Source of the DNA: Brachionus koreanus | Lineage: Eukaryota; Rotifera; Eurotatoria; Ploima; Brachionidae | Direction of reading: 5' to 3' | Length of the DNA: 64,000 nt | Assembly (NCBI GenBank): GCA_016987375.1 | Contig: PJRA01000272.1 | Span: 1,112,936 to 1,176,935 of the forward strand | Shown here: positions 10,287 through 20,700 of the stretch, piece after piece | Layout of the letters: the number at the start of each line of letters is the position of its first letter | Numbering within the stretch: the first letter of the stretch is position 1 | Made by a program: the position numbers and the translations under genes | Notes under the pieces: model-generated | Database searches by the model: none | Seen by the model: the letters and a program-made list of their open reading frames with translations, nothing else | Told to the model about the DNA's origin: nothing

Positions 10287-12182
10287 TTAATTATTGAATA
10301 AATCTTTTAATTCATTTGAAAATAAAAGTATATCTCTAGTAGGTATACTTCCTTTAGAGCTAATCGAAGTGTAAAAAAATTCCGGAGCATTTAAAAGCAT
10401 TTCGTGTAGTTGTTTCAGATTTTTTCCATCGGACGGAAGAATATTTTCAATAATTATTTGATTGAAATTTTTTTCTTTTAACCAGCTTTCAACTTGCTTT
10501 TCATCCCACTCTTGAATTGAAGTCTTATTTGATTGAAACGGAATAGCCATTAAACCAGCTCCTTGTGATGCAACCGCTGTCTTTGGTCTAAACAATTTTT
10601 CTATTTCATGATTCACTCTTTTTAAACATTCGTCATAATCATATTTTGTAAAATTAACAAATATCTTTGAGCCTAGAATTATTCCAAGCCATCCATCTGG
10701 TTTGTAATTTTGTTGCATTATCAAAGGAATAATTGGTTTATTCAATTGAAAAGCATATTCTGCTTCTGCTCTGCAATTAGAGCTTTGTTTATATTTTTCA
10801 GTCATGCACATGAGAACACATTTTGAGTCTTCAATTGCTTTAGCCATTGCTTCTAAACTTGATCCATGAATTCTCTCGACATCGATCCATACTTTATGAC
10901 CAGCTTTTTCCAAGTCTTTTTTTATTTTGAGACATAAATCTCGACTATCTCTGTTGTAGCTTATCATTATATGCTTTCCATTTAGAAGAAATTCTTGTTT
11001 TTTTGTTTCAGTTTGTTTTCCTAATTTTGCAGCATCACTTTGATTGAATATATACTTTTTGTTTATGACCCAAACACATCCAGTTGAATTTTGCTTAAGA
11101 CTTTGAGAGCATTTTGAATTAGTGGAATAAGTTTGAATTGATCTCAGTAAGTTTATATCATTTTGTACATCTTGGGCAATTTTTTCATTAAAACACAATT
11201 GCCACAGCAATTTTACAGCATAGTTTATTTCAGTTTGGTTTCCATTAAAAATTATTTTTCTTAAGCCGATTTTCATCTGATACTCGAAATAAATACTTTC
11301 TTTAATTGAATCATTTACTGCTGAAGAGTAAAGAGCCTCAAGCAAATCCACCAAATGCCATGTTGAGCTTCCAATGGAAATTTTGCTTACCTCATCAGCT
11401 TTTTCACTTTCAATAAGCTGAATTTTGGTGCGAACTATATTCTCTTTATTTTCCAAAATAACACCTATTCTGTTTATAATTGAAATTATAACAGGAAGAA
11501 TTCGTTTAAGATTAGGAAATCTAGATATCTCTTCTTCTTCGGATATTTTAGCTAAAATAATATAACATGAGAATTGAGATTCCTGGATGTCTATAAGTTC
11601 AGTTGATAGGTTTAATATTACCGATGTGCTATTTTCTTTTTTCCATTCATTTTTAAAATTTGAATAAGATCTAGACAAATTAACTAATGAACTCAATATT
11701 CCTTGAACTAACTTTTTTACTTCAAAACAAGATAGTTTGGAATTTGCAAGACTTTTATATTTTGATATTAATACTTTATCATTTAAGTATTTAAAAAGAG
11801 TTTCAAGCCCATTAGATTGATAAAAATCATTGCAAAAAGTGGCTGAATAATAGGAAAAACTCTGTACAATTGAAACAAGCATGCCTGCTGAGTTGTAAAT
11901 TTTATTTTCACTTTCTGTACAAGATTTGATTGATTTAAGACCTTCATGGCAGTAATTGAGACCAGAAATTATACTTTTGGTGAATTTTAGATCACAAGAC
12001 AAATTAATGAATTCAAATTTGTCAAAATTTTGAAAGTTATTCGTAAACAATTTTTTTGTTATTTGTATGTAATCTTTATCGATAAACAAATCAATAAAAT
12101 CTTTTCTAGTCGATAAGAAGTCAAATTTTCGCATAAACGACTCTGTAAAACTGTCTAGGCTGCCTTTGATATCTGGCTTCAT
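10287..12182 (-). CDS. ARM-TIR-SAM-like protein, paralogue 2
   Basis: Intronless, 631 aa from the first in-frame ATG at 12182. The frame stays open upstream to about 12278 but has no ATG there. About 45-370 are armadillo-like helices (VKLLWQLCFNEKIAQD near 323-338). The TIR domain is about 403-525, with the putative catalytic glutamate Glu473 in NCRAE. A SAM-like domain is about 558-631 and contains WDEKQVESWLKEKNF. Outside the TIR the protein is only loosely similar to paralogue 1 (for example the shared blocks NDSIK-x2-IYF and RKIIFNGN). Inside the TIR the two are identical over about 122 residues. Same strand and same domain order, so a tandem duplication followed by conversion of the TIR exon region is likely. 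Function inferred as for paralogue 1. Confidence 0.88.
   Translation of the reverse strand: MKPDIKGSLDSFTESFMRKFDFLSTRKDFIDLFIDKDYIQITKKLFTNNFQNFDKFEFINLSCDLKFTKSIISGLNYCHEGLKSIKSCTESENKIYNSAGMLVSIVQSFSYYSATFCNDFYQSNGLETLFKYLNDKVLISKYKSLANSKLSCFEVKKLVQGILSSLVNLSRSYSNFKNEWKKENSTSVILNLSTELIDIQESQFSCYIILAKISEEEEISRFPNLKRILPVIISIINRIGVILENKENIVRTKIQLIESEKADEVSKISIGSSTWHLVDLLEALYSSAVNDSIKESIYFEYQMKIGLRKIIFNGNQTEINYAVKLLWQLCFNEKIAQDVQNDINLLRSIQTYSTNSKCSQSLKQNSTGCVWVINKKYIFNQSDAAKLGKQTETKKQEFLLNGKHIMISYNRDSRDLCLKIKKDLEKAGHKVWIDVERIHGSSLEAMAKAIEDSKCVLMCMTEKYKQSSNCRAEAEYAFQLNKPIIPLIMQQNYKPDGWLGIILGSKIFVNFTKYDYDECLKRVNHEIEKLFRPKTAVASQGAGLMAIPFQSNKTSIQEWDEKQVESWLKEKNFNQIIIENILPSDGKNLKQLHEMLLNAPEFFYTSISSKGSIPTRDILLFSNELKDLFNN
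10603..10976 (-). repeat. TIR-domain segment shared with paralogue 1 (copy B)
   Basis: Partner of 6470-6843, 371/374 identical by eye. Confidence 0.95.
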
Positions 12183-12749
12183 TTTTAAATGAGAATTTAA
12201 AAATTTAAAACATTTTAGTTTAAATATTTTTTTATTAAGCCACCATGGAAACTGTTGTGTTGCTTTGAAAATGAACACCTTTTTAGAATCTAGGGGATTT
12301 ATTTAAACGATGAAACCATTACTCTTCAATTTTAAAAAGTAAAAATAAAATTTTAACAGATTTAATTATTCAAAGAGTCATTTTTTTAAATTCATAATTT
12401 TATTTTTATAATTTGATCAAAGATTTAATCAAATTCGCAAAAAAAATAAATCTTTACATCAACTGTTTTAAATTTGTTGTAAAATTAATGGAATAAAAAT
12501 AAAGTCTAAGTATTTTTATGTTAAATATTTTTTTTTACAAAGATAAAATTTAAATTCCAAATAACTACAGAAAAAAATTTGGTTATTTTGAACAAATTCC
12601 AATAAAAGCCATAGAAATTTAAAAATTTAAGCGTTTTAAAAATTCAATTTCTTTTCATTAAAAAAAAATATAATTACTTATTAAAATTAATAAAATTTAG
12701 TTTAATTAAATTTTAAGTTACTTTAATTTTTTGTATCTACTAGCTAAAA

Positions 12750-12788
12750 GAGAGTGACCAGTGACTTTATTAGTGGTTGGTCACTCTC
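12750..12788 (+). repeat. perfect 11-bp hairpin
   Basis: GAGAGTGACCA at 12750-12760 is the exact reverse complement of TGGTCACTCTC at 12778-12788, with a 17-nt loop. A second hairpin follows within 11 bp. Confidence 0.7.
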
Positions 12789-12798
12789 ATTCAGTTGG

Positions 12799-12828
12799 TC
12801 ACCTATTTAGTGGTTTTCTAATAGGTGA
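12799..12828 (+). repeat. perfect 9-bp hairpin adjoining the first
   Basis: TCACCTATT (12799-12807) pairs with AATAGGTGA (12820-12828) around a 12-nt loop. Both loops contain TAGTGGT, so the two hairpins may be a degenerate duplication. Confidence 0.6.
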
Positions 12829-13388
12829 AAGCTTTTTAGTTTTTTCTGATTTTAATATAAATAAAAATATTGATCCTACTACTACAAAGACGAAAATTTT
12901 CAAATTTTTGGCCGCATCAGAGACTGCTTATACGGTAATTGTAACTGTTTAGAAAGATTTAAAAATTATTTTGAAATTTGTTTTTGCTAATGTAATCTTA
13001 TAATTTATAACTTTGAGCAAGCAAACCCAATAGATTGCTCAGAGTGGGGTAGATTAATGAAAAATGAATTTTAAATAAAAATTAGTTAGATAAATTATAT
13101 TTAAAAAAAAAATTATCTATCAACAAAAAAACCTGGTCATAAAATCGACATGAAAGTCATGTATGGTCATTAGTGTTGGGTACCGTCAGTTATTAATTTT
13201 GGAATTTTTTTGTTTTTTGTTCCAGAATTTGATATGTCGAGAAAAATAAAAAAAAGTTTTTCAGAATGCATTTTAGATAAGACAAAATTTTTGTATGGTA
13301 AATAACTATTCGTGAAATATTTGAAAAATTTATTAAGAATTCAACTTTAAATTCGAAAAAATTTTATTTAAATATAAAACAAGATAAA

Positions 13389-15587
13389 ATGAATATTTTT
13401 AGAATAAAAATTTATCAGCAAATTATTCTAAAAAATTATAATGCTTTACTAAAACGCAAATATTCGAACAATAAACTTATTCTCAATAACCTGATAACAA
13501 AAAGTAATGAAGTGAAACTGGCATCAAGTCCAGTAGTGGCCTTAGAAAGTACAATAATAACTCATGGACTTCCATATCCAACAAACCTTGAAATGGCTTT
13601 GGAAGTTGAAGATGTAGTTCGATCAGAAGGAGCGGTGCCTGCAACAATTGCATTTTTGAATGGTAAATTCAAAGTTGGACTTGATAAAAATGAAATTGAG
13701 AAAATTGCTAAAAATCATCAAAAAGCAATAAAGATATCAAGACGCGATTTACCATACGTTTTTTCGAAAGATTCCTCTTTAATTGGCGGCACAACGGTAT
13801 CGGCTACTTGTATAGCAGCGCATGCAGCTGGAATTGAAATATTTTGTACTGGAGGAATTGGAGGAGTGCATCGTGACTATGCCGAGTCTATGGATGTCTC
13901 AGCTGATCTACAAGAATTAGCAAGAACACCAGTAACAGTTGTATCATCGGGTGTCAAATCAATATTGGATATTGGTAAAACTTTAGAATATCTGGAAACA
14001 ATGGGTGTTTGTGTGGCCACATTTAACCACAATGGTTCCAAAGAATTTCCATCATTCTTTACAACTAAAAGTGGTTTTTCTGCTCCTTACAATTGTTCAA
14101 ATGCACATGAAGTAGCTTGTCTAATTGAATCTAATCTTAAGATTGGGTTCAATTCAGGTCTTTTGATTGCAGTTCCCATACCTTGCGAATATGCCGCCGA
14201 TAACGAGTTAATAAATACTGCCATTAACGATGCCTTAAAAGAAGCAGCAGTTTTGGAAATAACTGGAAAAAAAGTTACTCCTTTCCTGTTAGAAAAAATA
14301 AACAAAATAACTAAAGGTGAATCTCTGAAGTCTAATTTAGCTTTGATTAAAAACAACGCAAAAGTTAGCGCTCAGATAGCTCTCGAATTGCATAGGTTAA
14401 GATCTCAAAGGTCTATTTTAGTCAATAGTAGCATAAGCAATCAAGTGAGTGTTATAGGTGGGACAAATTTGGACCTCAGTTTTAAGTTGATTGATGAATC
14501 GACTTTAAATATTCATGGAGTGACTCAACCAGTCATTTTTAATCAGGTATTGGGAGGTGTTGGTCGGAACATGGCCGAAGCACTTACAAAAATGGGTGTG
14601 CAAAATTCTTTAATCTCTTCAGTGGGCAGTGATCTTATTGGACGTTTTGTGTATGAAGAGCTAAATCGTATCGGAATTGAAACTGACAGAGTTAAAATAG
14701 TAGAAGATAAAAAAGTATCGACTGGGTCATATTGTGCTGTTTTTGGAATGAATGGTGATTTGAAATTAGCTCTTGGTTCGATGAAAGCACATGATTCAAT
14801 TGATCCATTACTAATTCAAAAACATTTGGATTCAATAAGAAATTCTGAGCTGTGTGTGATAGATGCGGATATACCCAACGAAAGCATAAAAATTATTTGT
14901 GATTTTTGTCATCAAGAAAATATACCTGTTTGGTTTAATCCAACTGATTTAAGAAAATGTACCAAAGTTTATGATTCTAAATGTTTGGATAAGCTTACTT
15001 TTATGTCCCCTAACTATAAAGAACTATTGACAATATTCAATCAAACTTTGAATGGTGACCAAGAAGAAAATAAACTTTTAAGAATGATTTCCCACAAATA
15101 TTCATTTATGCTTGAGAACAATGAGGAAATAGTCGAAGAAAATGATTTAAAAGAAATTTTAAAATACATGCTTAAGCATGTGCCTTTTATTTTTTTGACA
15201 AGAGGCACAGAGGATCTAGTAGTTGCAAGCTCAGTTAAATTGTTTCTGGATAAGACAAACCAGTTGCCATCAAGAAAGAACTTAAGCGATTTTAGAAAAA
15301 AAGACTGGGACCCACACATGTATTTGTTTCCTATAGTTGAACTTAAAAGGGATGATGTATTTGTGAACGTAAGTGGAGCTGGTGATAGCAATTCTTCGGG
15401 TATTATTGCGGGAATTTTCAAAAACTATAATTTTGTTTGCTCTATATATAATGGTCTTTTGTCTGCCAAGTATGCTCTTATGACAAATATGAATGTATCT
15501 GAAGAAATATCAAAAATTGATTTAAAAAAAGTTCAAAATCTAGTTGAGAAATATATTAATCGAGTAAAAACAGTCCAATTAAAATAA
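13389..15587 (+). CDS. fused pseudouridine-5'-phosphate glycosidase / PfkB-family pseudouridine kinase
   Basis: Intronless, 732 aa. Residues 1-30 are basic and lack acids, like a mitochondrial presequence. About 40-335 form a PsuG domain, which splits pseudouridine 5'-phosphate into uracil and ribose 5-phosphate. Glu53 (ALEST) and Lys115 lie 62 residues apart, exactly as catalytic Glu31 and Lys93 of E. coli PsuG. The FCTGGIGGVHR and GVKSILDIG blocks are also present. About 352-715 form a PfkB sugar-kinase domain (PsuK-like), with the N-terminal GGTNLD, GGVGRNMAEAL and the anion-hole/base motif GAGDS with Asp666. Kinase followed by glycosidase in one chain would carry out the two-step breakdown of pseudouridine from RNA turnover. 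In E. coli the two are separate proteins; fused forms are known in eukaryotes. Start: first ATG, with stops upstream. Confidence 0.94.
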   Translation: MNIFRIKIYQQIILKNYNALLKRKYSNNKLILNNLITKSNEVKLASSPVVALESTIITHGLPYPTNLEMALEVEDVVRSEGAVPATIAFLNGKFKVGLDKNEIEKIAKNHQKAIKISRRDLPYVFSKDSSLIGGTTVSATCIAAHAAGIEIFCTGGIGGVHRDYAESMDVSADLQELARTPVTVVSSGVKSILDIGKTLEYLETMGVCVATFNHNGSKEFPSFFTTKSGFSAPYNCSNAHEVACLIESNLKIGFNSGLLIAVPIPCEYAADNELINTAINDALKEAAVLEITGKKVTPFLLEKINKITKGESLKSNLALIKNNAKVSAQIALELHRLRSQRSILVNSSISNQVSVIGGTNLDLSFKLIDESTLNIHGVTQPVIFNQVLGGVGRNMAEALTKMGVQNSLISSVGSDLIGRFVYEELNRIGIETDRVKIVEDKKVSTGSYCAVFGMNGDLKLALGSMKAHDSIDPLLIQKHLDSIRNSELCVIDADIPNESIKIICDFCHQENIPVWFNPTDLRKCTKVYDSKCLDKLTFMSPNYKELLTIFNQTLNGDQEENKLLRMISHKYSFMLENNEEIVEENDLKEILKYMLKHVPFIFLTRGTEDLVVASSVKLFLDKTNQLPSRKNLSDFRKKDWDPHMYLFPIVELKRDDVFVNVSGAGDSNSSGIIAGIFKNYNFVCSIYNGLLSAKYALMTNMNVSEEISKIDLKKVQNLVEKYINRVKTVQLK

Positions 15588-16331
15588 ATATTTTTGTATA
15601 ATAAATTTGGGAAATTTTTTTTTTTTAAAATCATCAAAAAAGATTTTAGTTTAGAAAAATCTTGATTTAATAAAATTTTAGTTAAAGCAATAAATGGCTT
15701 CCCAAATTACACCAACTGATCAAAGTTTATATTCTTCTAATTTAATCTCTGCAAAAGCTGTGTTATTTAAAATTAACGGTTTTCTAATTTCCTTTTCTAA
15801 GATTATTTTCTAATATAGATCAATTATAAAGTTTGAATGAAGAAAAGGCATCATAAGCCGCAATATCTATTGCATAAAAAATAAACTATTAAATGATTAG
15901 CTTTTTTTTGTTGACAAGTATCATTTTTGATAAAATGATCTACATTATCATCTCCTCTCTTTGTATTATACAAAAATATTATATCTGTTTTCGGCTGTAT
16001 GAGAGCTAAAAAAATAAAAAATTTTAAAGATAACTCTTTAAATTATTCGAATTATTTGAATTTTGAAAATAACTTATTGAAAAGATTTTTTTTTAAATCA
16101 TAATTTATAAATTTCAATCAGGTGAATATTTTATTTAAATTTTTTTTTAGACTTTGTTTGTTTAACTTATTTTTCAGCTAAAAAGTAATTTTAAATCTAA
16201 ATCATATTTTAATATCGATTTTAATTTCACAAAATGAGCTAATGATTATCTATAATTTTATTTTAATTAAAAAAAAAAACAATCGGAAACAAAAATTTCA
16301 AAATTTAAAATATTTAAAATTATTCAATAAA
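15588..16331. other. intergenic region between convergent genes
   Basis: AT-rich 3' flanks of the PsuG-PsuK gene and CCDC42, no gene seen. AATAAA is formed right after the stop of the glycosidase-kinase gene (about 15583-15605). Confidence 0.55.
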
Positions 16332-17561
16332 TTAATTAATTGAACCTGTTGAATAGTAAGCCAAACCCTCACGACTTAGCTCGTTAGTTATTTTAGTTAA
16401 ATCGTTAACAAATTCTTGAACCTTTTAAAAAATTAGTTTTTATAAAATTTTAAATAAAAAGGAAAAAAATACTTTTTTTAATTGATGGTCTGTATCTACA
16501 TCGACATTTTTTTCACTGTTTTTTCCATGATGAGCCATTACTAATTGGTACAAATTACGAATAGCCCTTTTAAAAAAATAAAATAAAACCCCATGTTTTT
16601 CTAATTTTCTCTATAATTACATTCTAGTTTCGCCAATAAGTAAAGTTTTTCCTGCCGCAGTTGTCTGTATGTGATTCCATTCATTTTCTGCTTTGTGTGA
16701 CTCGTTCTGACAGCTATCTAATTTTGTTTGCAATTCGGCCAATTCATTGTTCATTGTCAAAATTTCATAATTTTTCCTCTATTTCAATTAACTAACTATT
16801 TGTAAAAATAAACCAGTTTAATATACCTCTAAATAAGTGTTTAATTCTTTTCTACTATCATTTATTCTTTCTTGGTTTTCTTTCTCTATTTCAAGAAGAT
16901 CTTTGTAATTAGTTGTCAATGTTTCATATCGATCAATCACTTCTCTAATTTCCTGAAATTCATCCAGAGCCTCTACACTCTACACATACAAGATATAATT
17001 AAATTTATTTAAAATTTTTTTTAACCAACTTGTTCTAAGTATCGATTAAATTTTGAATTCTTTTGAACTTTGCGCTGCAATTTTTCTTTTAAAGTCGTGA
17101 GACTTTCTATTTCGCTTTGAAGACGTTCGATTTCTTTTTGCTTTGCCTTTTGTAGGTCTCTTTCATCCTCGGCTTTTTTAACTGCTCTGGACAGCTTTGC
17201 GTCGTTCTCTTTTAAAAATTTGTCAAACTTAATTACAGATTCTTTGAGCTGCATTTCTTTTTTTTCAAGTTCAATTCTTCTTTGGGCTAAACTTTCCATT
17301 TTCATTTGAAATTCCTTAGAATTGTTTAAGACGATGAATAATGAGAAAACAAATTACTTCTTTCTCTGCCGCCAGAGCTGTTTCAACTTCACCCATTTCT
17401 CGTCTCTTTTCCAAGAGCTTTGTGGCCGGTGTCAAATGGTCCTCTTCTTTTTCTGGCATTTTCCTTAAGTAAAACAAAATTAATATCATTCTGATTTATC
17501 TTTCTTATTACACCAAGAGTTTATTTTCAAACAGTGTCCGGAAGTAGTCCTTTATGTCCAT
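16332..17561 (-). CDS. CCDC42: CCDC42-family coiled-coil protein (sperm/ciliary)
   Basis: Seven exons, in transcript order: 17561-17512, 17463-17358, 17314-17030, 16979-16827, 16778-16621, 16566-16473 and 16421-16332, giving 311 aa against 316 for human CCDC42. The start MDIKDYFRTLFENKLL matches the family's N-terminal D-x-AEYF motif. Next come PATKLLEKRRE and a long coiled coil (about 40-250), then NEWNHIQTTAAGKTLLIG, which corresponds to human RWAHIQNTAAKKTLLLG. The family (CCDC42, CFAP73 and relatives) works in axoneme and manchette/head-tail assembly. All introns are 40-55 bp and every junction keeps frame. The first donor gives an exon phase that excludes the alternative ATG in exon 2. 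It lies 235 bp downstream of WDR11 on the same strand. CFAP73 is the main alternative, but length and motif order favour CCDC42. Confidence 0.88.
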
Positions 17562-17795
17562 TTTATACAGTCTTACCGCCAACCAAAACTTATACTATCA
17601 AAACTGAAAAAAGAAATATTATAATTTTAAATTATTGTTTTCTTTAGCGATTATTATTAACTAACGGTGTAACTATGACGATATACCTTCATATTAAATT
17701 CAAGATTTAGACTTAATATTTCTCAAATTTTTTTTAAGTATAAACTATTTTTTAAAAGATATATTTTATTGCTAAATATTAATGCTAGAAAATGT

Positions 17796-20700
17796 TTAAA
17801 AATCTAAAAGTTTTCTAAATTCTAAAAAATTGTTGACAATTTTTTTCGCAATTGCTTGATGAAGGCTATTTTCGATATGCTCAATTTGATTTGAAATTTG
17901 CTCTGCAAAATTTTTTTCTTTGTCAAATTTGAAATCTTCACCAATTTCGATAATTTTATTACAAATTAAATGATGAAAAAATAAAAAAGTAAGCTGAATG
18001 TAGTTGGTGTCTGTAAGAATTTCCAATACTTTCCAATAAGCCTTGCAGCTAAGAAGTAAAAATATAGCCAACTCCTAGAAAAAAAAAAGTTTTTAAAAAA
18101 ATAAACCACCAAAAGAAAGAGTACTTTTCGATTTATCGTGTTCGAGATCAAATATTCACTCCATCTTTTCAAAATTTCTTGCTGTTCAATCTCGCTTAAA
18201 CGCATTCTTGCTAACCAAGCTGCCTTTTCCCATTCATTGTTGTCTTGAAGATATCGACAAGCATCAAAAACCAAGCCGATTAAGCACAAAAGTTCAACTC
18301 CATCTAAAATGTTGATCAATTTACAACAAAAAATCTTTTTTAATTTTCAGTACTACTATGAGAAACTGTTAAACGAAATTTTACGTAATATTGCAAAAAT
18401 TTACTTTTTTTTTAACATGGCAATTTTGCGTTAAGTCATGTTTTTAAAATTTTGAGAAAATTACCTAAAATTTCTTTTAAAAGAATCTATCATAGTAGAA
18501 CAGTAATTATCAAATTATAAAAAAAAAATTAATTTATTTGAATATTAATATTTCAAAATCAATCTGATTTGTTTTAGTTTTAATGCAGTAATTTTTCATT
18601 TAATTCTTTCAATTAAAAGTTAAACTAAGGTTTTCATTTTCTAACCATATAAAAATGATGCCAAAATTAAAGAGTAAAACTTTTTCAAATTCATTGATTA
18701 ATTAATTCTTCTTTTATTAAAATTAAAAATCAAAATTTGAAAAAATGATTAAAATTTATAGAACTTTTTTTTAGTCTAAAACTTATGAAAATCTATTTGA
18801 TAATGGTTTAATTTTTAACAATTAAATTAGATAAGACATCATAAGATTAAAGCTTGAGACTGTTGAATTTAAATTTTGTTTTTTAATTTTATTTCTTTTT
18901 GGGCTTTGTCTCCCAAAATTTAGAAAAATAAACTAAAAAATACTTTGCTTCTTTAGAATTTCATTCAAAACTTTCAATCCAAAAAAACGAAAATCTTTAA
19001 CTTATGTTATAATGGTTAGAAACTTTTTTTGCAGATTAAACAAAATGAAACAACTTTTGTCCAATACTAAAATTAAATATACTAAAATCTTTAATTTTGT
19101 CATTTGTCAATCATCATATACTTAAACACGAAAATCTTCTTCAAAATTATAGTAAATAATTTGATTTGGGTATTAAAATTAAAAAGGTATTTAGGTTTAT
19201 TTAGGCATTTAAAAAAGGTTACTAATGAATAAAAAGCTATCTGGATAATATGGTTTTATAGTGTAATTGCTTAACGCATAGTATGACTCTTAGTCCTCAA
19301 TTGAGAAATTCAGATGGTCAAAATTTTTTCAGTAAGAAGTTTATGTATTAAATTTTGAAAAGAATGTTTACCATATATCATTCCATTTGCTATCAGATTT
19401 GTAGCTACAAGTTTAATAGATGTTTTAGCATTGGAATTTTCGTCTGAATTTTTTACACTCGCCATCAAACAAGCTCTATATTTAAAGAAAAAAATCTAAA
19501 AGATCAATTTTTTGTTTTCAAAGCAACTTGATCAAATTGTTTGTATAATTTTCATTAATGGGATCTGAGTCCATTAAAAGATTGAACGCTGAGTCCAATT
19601 GATTAGCTAAAATAAAATCTCTCAAAAGAGAATTAAGTTGTTGATTTTCTATTTTTTCTCGGTACAAATTAAGCATATCAATTTCCTTGGAGATGAATTC
19701 AGATGAATCTATCACAAAAGAACTGTATCCAAGAGTTTTTCTAAATTTTCTTTCATTTGAATCTTTATTATCATCTGTTAAATAGCAAACTTGAGTCCAA
19801 AACTTGGTCTCAAATCCATTCATATTAATAATAGCACTAGTATAGGCAAATTGATCAATTAAATTTTGACTAGAATTTTTAAATCTTTCACTCAGTATTT
19901 TAATTAATTCGGATGAATTAAATTCTTGACTCAAATCGTTCAATTTATTTTGGTATAAACGATCAAACACTAAAGTCTTTAATTTGAACAAATTTGTTTC
20001 TTTTTGGTTTAAATTGAATAAATTTGGCGCCATCAATTGGCCATAGTCAAAATTAACGTTAAAGTTAACATCATACACTTTAACTGAAAAATCACCAAAT
20101 TGAATAAATAGTCTGTCTGATGAACACCAATTTGAGTCTAAAATTTTAACCTTTAATCGAAACTCGCTAAATAAATCTAAATTATTCATGTGATAAATCT
20201 GAATTGTGTCTGTATATTGTACTAGTAAAAGCATATTGTCTTTTCCAGGCGCAAATTTAATTTTTTTAATTTCACTTCCTCGTTGATTGCTTACAGTTCT
20301 CAAATTACGTATTATGAAATTCCAACGACTCAAATTTCCATCCGAATCACCAAAAACAATAAAGTCATTTTTTAAATCAATTGAAGTTACATTCATCAAT
20401 TCTCCATCTTCTGGCAAAACAATTGAACCATTTTTGATATAATTAGATTCTACACAAAAACTGTACATGAGCCCAGAGTCATCTATACAAACTAGATTTT
20501 CTTTCTGGTCTATTTTTGATTGATTTTCATGTTTTTCATTATCAGAACTTTGTGCTTTAGCTACATCCGATGATTCAGCATTTGTCTTAAGATCTAATTT
20601 CTTGTTAAAATCATGTGGACACCATTCCTTTAAATGATTATAAAAAATGTTTTCTTTTTAGTATCTAAAGTTTTGTGAAATCGTTATTATTACAGATTTT

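Larger units (their letters stand above)
12183..13388. other. intergenic sequence with two adjacent hairpins
   Basis: AT-rich. Apart from the hairpins at 12750-12828 nothing is supported. The 63-codon open frame over the hairpins (12761-12952) lacks similarity to anything I know. Confidence 0.55.

Noticed and set aside
12183..12278. N-terminal extension of TIR paralogue 2
   Set aside because: The frame is open but has no ATG upstream of 12182; the first codon would be GTG, not credible for a nuclear animal gene.
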